A DNA stretch of 9,295 bases from positions 1-9,295 of the forward strand of contig JACQAW010000246.1 of NCBI GenBank assembly GCA_016194725.1, in the 5' to 3' direction. Source of the stretch: Deltaproteobacteria bacterium (GTDB lineage: Bacteria > Bdellovibrionota > UBA1018 > UBA923). Position numbers and translations under genes: made by a program. Shown here in pieces: positions 6,114-9,295 of this stretch (its first letter is position 1; every line of letters begins with the position of its first letter). Under the pieces are notes generated by a model that saw only the letters and a list, made by a program, of their open reading frames with translations, did not search any database and was not told where the DNA came from.

Positions 6114-7778
6114 ATGGATCAGAAATTTAATTTTGAATACGACAGGTGGAAGAAGGTTCTGGCTGCACATGAGAAAAAGCATCCGCCGTCCAGGAAAAGA
6201 TTCTCGACCTTAAGCGATATGGAAGTTCCATTGATGTGCACCCCTCAGGAAATAGAGGGCTTTGATTACGTTCGCGATCTCGGTTTTCCGGGCGAATTTC
6301 CTTATACCCGTGGCGTACACACCAATATGTATCGCGGCCGAATGTGGACCATGCGGCAGTTTTCGGGTTTTGGCACCGCCGAAGACACCAATGCCAGATT
6401 CAAGATGTTGCTGGAGCGGGGCCAACAGGGTTTGAGCGTTGCTTTCGACATGCCTACGCTTATGGGTCTCGACAGCAACAGCCCCCTGTCCAAGGGCGAA
6501 GTGGGCAAATGCGGCGTCGCGGTATCCACATTGGCCGATATGGAAGTTCTTTTTGACGGTATTCCGGTTGGCGAAATAACCACGAGCATGACCATCAACT
6601 CGCCGGCGCCTATTCTGCTCGCGATGTATGTCGCCGTGGCTGAGGCCCGTGGAGTGCCCAAAGAGAAAATCAAAGGCACCCTTCAGAATGATATTCTCAA
6701 AGAATATATCGCGCAGAAGGAATGGATCTATCCGCCCAAGCCAAGCATGCGCCTGGTAGCAGATACGCTGGAGTACTGCACCAAAAGCCTGCCCAATTGG
6801 AACACCATTTCGATTAGCGGGTACCATATTCGCGAAGCCGGAGCGACCGCCGTGCAGGAGTTGGCGTTCACTCTGGCCGACGGGATTGCATATGTTCAGG
6901 CTGGGGTTGATCGCGGCCTGGATGTGGATCAGTTCGCGCCCCGACTTTCCTATTTTTGGGACGTGCACAACGACTTTTTTGAAGAGATCGCCAAGTTTCG
7001 TGCTGGAAGGCGCATGTGGGCCCATATAATGCGCGACCGCTTCAAGGCCAAAGACCCCAAGTCATGGATGTTGAGAACACACGCGCAGACTGCGGGAGTT
7101 TCGCTTACCGCACAGCAGCCGCTTAATAATATCGCCCGTGTGACCATACAGGGGCTGGCGGCGGTTTTGGGTGGTACAAATTCACTGCACACCAACTCGA
7201 TGGATGAGACGCTGTCGTTGCCAACCGAAAGCGCGGTAATGGTTGCCCTTAGAACCCAGCAAATCATCGCCGAAGAGTCCGGTGTGGCGAACATGGTCGA
7301 TCCATTGGGCGGCAGTTATTTTGTGGAGTGGCTCACCAATAAAGTTGAGGCAGATGCCTATGCCTATATACACAAAATCGATGAGCTTGGTGGCATGATG
7401 GTCGCAATTGACAAAGGATACCCACAGGCGGAAATCGCGAATGCTGCCTACCACTTTCAGCGGCAGCTTGAGTCCCAGGACAAGGTGATGGTGGGCATCA
7501 ATAAACATTCTGTTGACGAAAAATCGCGCGGTATCGATACGCTTTATATTGACCGAACCGCGGAAGATCGTCAGAACAAGCGAATTGAGCAGATCAAATC
7601 CCGGCGGGACGCAAAAAAAGTGGAAGCCAGTCTAAACGGTCTGCGCAAGGCTTGTGAGGGCACCGAGAATACGATGCCGCACATTCTCGAGTGCGTTAAG
7701 GCATACTGTACTGTGCAGGAAATTTGCGATGTAATGCGCAAAGTGTTCGGTATCTATCGTGATCCAGGAATGTTTTAA
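6114..7778 (+). CDS. mcmA1: Methylmalonyl-CoA mutase, catalytic (large) subunit
   Basis: This is the substrate-binding TIM-barrel part of the coenzyme B12-dependent mutase that interconverts methylmalonyl-CoA and succinyl-CoA. The 554 residues contain the barrel and linker but no cobalamin domain, which is supplied by the next gene. Characteristic stretches are 'HTNMYRGRMWTMRQFSGF' (69-86), 'GLSVAFDMPT' (106-115), 'GTLQNDILKEY', 'SISGYHIREAGAT' and 'DQFAPRLSYFW'. The specificity positions support methylmalonyl-CoA: Tyr73 and Arg213 ('PSMR') match Tyr89 and Arg207 of the Propionibacterium enzyme, whereas isobutyryl-CoA mutases have Phe and Gln there. His238 matches the catalytic His244. AGGAG (6101-6105), overlapping the previous stop, sits 8 bases before ATG 6114. 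The MeaB GTPase and the epimerase that usually accompany the enzyme are not in view. Confidence 0.95.
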   Translation: MDQKFNFEYDRWKKVLAAHEKKHPPSRKRFSTLSDMEVPLMCTPQEIEGFDYVRDLGFPGEFPYTRGVHTNMYRGRMWTMRQFSGFGTAEDTNARFKMLLERGQQGLSVAFDMPTLMGLDSNSPLSKGEVGKCGVAVSTLADMEVLFDGIPVGEITTSMTINSPAPILLAMYVAVAEARGVPKEKIKGTLQNDILKEYIAQKEWIYPPKPSMRLVADTLEYCTKSLPNWNTISISGYHIREAGATAVQELAFTLADGIAYVQAGVDRGLDVDQFAPRLSYFWDVHNDFFEEIAKFRAGRRMWAHIMRDRFKAKDPKSWMLRTHAQTAGVSLTAQQPLNNIARVTIQGLAAVLGGTNSLHTNSMDETLSLPTESAVMVALRTQQIIAEESGVANMVDPLGGSYFVEWLTNKVEADAYAYIHKIDELGGMMVAIDKGYPQAEIANAAYHFQRQLESQDKVMVGINKHSVDEKSRGIDTLYIDRTAEDRQNKRIEQIKSRRDAKKVEASLNGLRKACEGTENTMPHILECVKAYCTVQEICDVMRKVFGIYRDPGMF

Positions 7779-7782
7779 GGAG
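7777..7782 (+). promoter_or_regulatory. Ribosome binding site that fixes the mcmA2 start
   Basis: AAGGAG begins within the mcmA1 stop codon and lies 8 bases before ATG 7791. An in-frame TTG at 7785 is only 2 bases from it, too close to be used, so ATG 7791 is the start. Confidence 0.8.
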
Positions 7783-7790
7783 ATTTGAAA

Positions 7791-8237
7791 ATGCCGAAAA
7801 CAGGAGCTGCGAAAAAGGGCCACGCTGAAGGGAATACGAAGATTCGCGTTTTGGTGGCCAAGCCCGGCTTGGACGGGCATGATCGTGGTGCCAAGGTCAT
7901 AGCAAGGGCCCTGCGTGATGCAGGTTTCGAAGTGATTTACACCGGATTACATCAAACTCCCGATATGATCGTCAATGCGGCTATTGAAGAAGACGTGCAT
8001 GTCGTCGGTTTGAGTATTCTGTCGGGCGCCCACAACGCATTGGTTCCGGAAATCATCTCAGGAATCAAAAGGGCGGGTGCCACCGACGTTTTGTATCTCG
8101 TAGGGGGGATTATTCCCGACGAAGATTTTGAACCGCTCAAAAAGCTTGGCGTAGATATGATTTTTACGCCGGGCGCCAGCATTGAGGGTGTCGTGACTTA
8201 TATTCGCAAGCATGTGAAAGAACGTCCGCTCAAATAG
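7791..8237 (+). CDS. mcmA2: Methylmalonyl-CoA mutase, cobalamin-binding (small) subunit
   Basis: This 148-residue protein is a stand-alone B12-binding Rossmann-like domain that completes the mutase encoded just upstream. The base-off/His-on signature is complete: D-x-H-x-x-G at 28-33 ('LDGHDRG', with His30 the lower axial cobalt ligand), S-x-L at 75-77 in 'GLSILSGAH', and the double glycine at 105-106 in 'LVGGIIP'. 'KPGLDGHDRGAKVIARAL' and 'FTPGAS' near the C-terminus are typical of the mutase domain and not of methionine synthase or B12 transport proteins. About 17 residues of Lys/Gly/Ala-rich leader precede the fold. The gene is 12 bases after mcmA1 and ends the operon. Its stop is 3 bases from the stop of the opposing aldehyde dehydrogenase gene, with no hairpin seen between. 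Confidence 0.96.
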   Translation: MPKTGAAKKGHAEGNTKIRVLVAKPGLDGHDRGAKVIARALRDAGFEVIYTGLHQTPDMIVNAAIEEDVHVVGLSILSGAHNALVPEIISGIKRAGATDVLYLVGGIIPDEDFEPLKKLGVDMIFTPGASIEGVVTYIRKHVKERPLK

Positions 8238-8240
8238 GGC

Positions 8241-9295
8241 TCAGAGTCGCTTTTCTGTTTTAAGCATATGCACTAGCTCAACGAGCAAGTGTGGCAGTGC
8301 TTTGACCTTGCGTAAAAACGACCGACGAAACATGAATTCCATGAGATGCCGGAAAACCTGCATCTGATGTTCGCTGTACGGAAACCACCAAAGGGATTTG
8401 AACGAGGGCACCCACCAGCGGGGTTTGTGAATGTGGCGCACGTTTACGAATTCAAGGAAGCCCAGGTCGGAGTGAACCCGACCAAAACCGCTGTCCTTCA
8501 CGCCACCCCAGGGGGTTTCGGCGAGGCCGTGAGTGTAAAGAACTTCATTAATCAGCACACTGCCGGCATGAATGTGTTGGGCAACTTGCTCAGCCAAGGC
8601 CAAATCTGAAGAAAATACGCTGGCAAGCAACCCATATTTCGTATCGTTCGCCTTTTGAATGGCTTCTGTAACAGTTTTGAATTTGGTAACCGCAACCACG
8701 GGTCCGAAGGTTTCTTCGCGGTATATTTTTGTCCTTTCGAGTGGGTAGCCATCGACATTCGGCGGATTGATGATCAATGTCGGCTCCAAATAACTCCGGT
8801 CGGGGGTAAATTTGCCGCCAACGATTATCTTGGAATTTTCCGCGTTCAGTTCGGCAAGCTGGTCTGCATAGATTGCTTTTTGTTTTTCATAGGTGGCTAC
8901 GCCCAGGTCGCCCACACCTTGATGTCCTCCGTGCCGGAGTGCTGAAATTTTGTTCCGAAGAAGGTCGACAAATTTATCGTGTATCGACTCATGGATAATT
9001 ATGCGTTCGACGGATGCGCAAGCTTGTCCTGAGTTGGAATAAGCACCCCAGAGAGCAGCGCTGGAGGCATGGTCGAGGTTGGCATCCGATAGTACAATCA
9101 TGGGATCCTTGCCGCCCAACTCGAGAACTATCGGGGTAAGGTTGTCGGCGGCCGAGGCCATAACCTTTTTTCCGGTCCCAACGCTTCCGGTAAAAAAAAC
9201 CTTGTCTACGCCCGATTTTACAAGGGCTGCTCCGCGCAAGGGATCGCCAACCAATATTTGAAGCAGGTCCTTGGGAAGACAGGCCTGCTCAAAAA
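8241..9295 (-). CDS. Aldehyde dehydrogenase family protein, N-terminus outside the window
   Basis: The enzyme oxidises an aldehyde to the carboxylate with NAD(P). About 350 residues are visible, running off the right edge with no start: the frame stays open through 9295, where 'CLPKDLLQILVGDP' reads as ordinary internal family sequence, so the TTG at 9252-9254 is not a start. Seen in order: the cofactor motif GSVGTG in 'VFFTGSVGTGKK', the general-base Glu in 'LELGGKDP' (codon 9120-9122), the nucleophilic Cys in 'NSGQACASVER' (codon 9018-9020), 'EETFGPVV', and 'PWGGVKDSGFGR'. All catalytic elements are intact. After 'GFLEFVNVRHI', where many family members end, there is a 62-residue tail (8244-8429) rich in Trp, Phe, Lys and Arg. 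The substrate is not determinable. It is transcribed against the mutase operon and need not share its function. Confidence 0.93.
   Translation of the reverse strand, partial: FEQACLPKDLLQILVGDPLRGAALVKSGVDKVFFTGSVGTGKKVMASAADNLTPIVLELGGKDPMIVLSDANLDHASSAALWGAYSNSGQACASVERIIIHESIHDKFVDLLRNKISALRHGGHQGVGDLGVATYEKQKAIYADQLAELNAENSKIIVGGKFTPDRSYLEPTLIINPPNVDGYPLERTKIYREETFGPVVAVTKFKTVTEAIQKANDTKYGLLASVFSSDLALAEQVAQHIHAGSVLINEVLYTHGLAETPWGGVKDSGFGRVHSDLGFLEFVNVRHIHKPRWWVPSFKSLWWFPYSEHQMQVFRHLMEFMFRRSFLRKVKALPHLLVELVHMLKTEKRL

Noticed and set aside
6210..7025. Long minus-strand open frame (271 codons) opposite the mutase catalytic subunit
   Set aside because: The plus strand encodes a full, motif-complete mutase over the same bases. 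The antisense translation has no recognisable domain and no ribosome site, so it reflects codon bias of the real gene.

Overview
This window looks like a Gram-negative bacterial chromosome carrying two adjoining gene blocks. The Gram-negative call rests mainly on a YidC with a large periplasmic domain between its first membrane segment and its insertase core. The order (rnpA)-yidD-yidC-mnmE, with no jag/khpB between yidC and mnmE, is the order known from many Pseudomonadota. The split methylmalonyl-CoA mutase (a 554-residue catalytic chain plus a separate 148-residue B12 chain) is more familiar from former Deltaproteobacteria, Chloroflexota, Bacillota and archaea. A Pseudomonadota or deltaproteobacterial-type lineage is therefore plausible, but it cannot be fixed from the sequence alone.

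Bases 1-3238, plus strand, hold the conserved housekeeping block usually found near dnaA/oriC: a scrap that is probably the rnpA 3' end, then yidD, yidC and mnmE. yidD and yidC overlap by 8 bases. mnmE is the surprise of the window. Its frame can be read from about 1853 to 3238 with every expected motif, except that one TGA (1943-1945) stands where family members have the Gly of the N-terminal 'R-L-S-G' motif. TGA is an ordinary stop elsewhere here (yidC, hbd, the acyl-CoA dehydrogenase, the aldehyde dehydrogenase), so this is a nonsense change, a sequencing or assembly error, or an unusual recoding site.

Bases 3317-8237, plus strand, form a tightly packed five-gene cluster: 3-hydroxyacyl-CoA dehydrogenase, enoyl-CoA hydratase, acyl-CoA dehydrogenase, methylmalonyl-CoA mutase catalytic subunit and its cobalamin-binding subunit. 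The genes are separated by -11, 9, 12 and 12 bases and most have clear Shine-Dalgarno sequences, so they are probably one transcript. The first three enzymes carry out the dehydrogenation, hydration and second dehydrogenation steps of short-chain beta-oxidation. The mutase converts methylmalonyl-CoA to succinyl-CoA. Together they fit the breakdown of branched-chain amino acids (Ile/Val) or odd-chain acids through propionyl-CoA to the TCA cycle, though they could also run a reversible C4 route. Thiolase, epimerase, carboxylase, MeaB chaperone and ETF genes are not in the window.

Bases 8241-9295, minus strand, hold the C-terminal two-thirds or so of an NAD(P)-dependent aldehyde dehydrogenase with an unusual 62-residue tail rich in aromatic and basic residues. 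It converges on the mutase operon with only 3 bases between the stop codons; its N-terminus lies past the window edge. I saw no tRNA, rRNA, mobile element, CRISPR array or phage gene. No gene-free stretch exceeds 80 bases.
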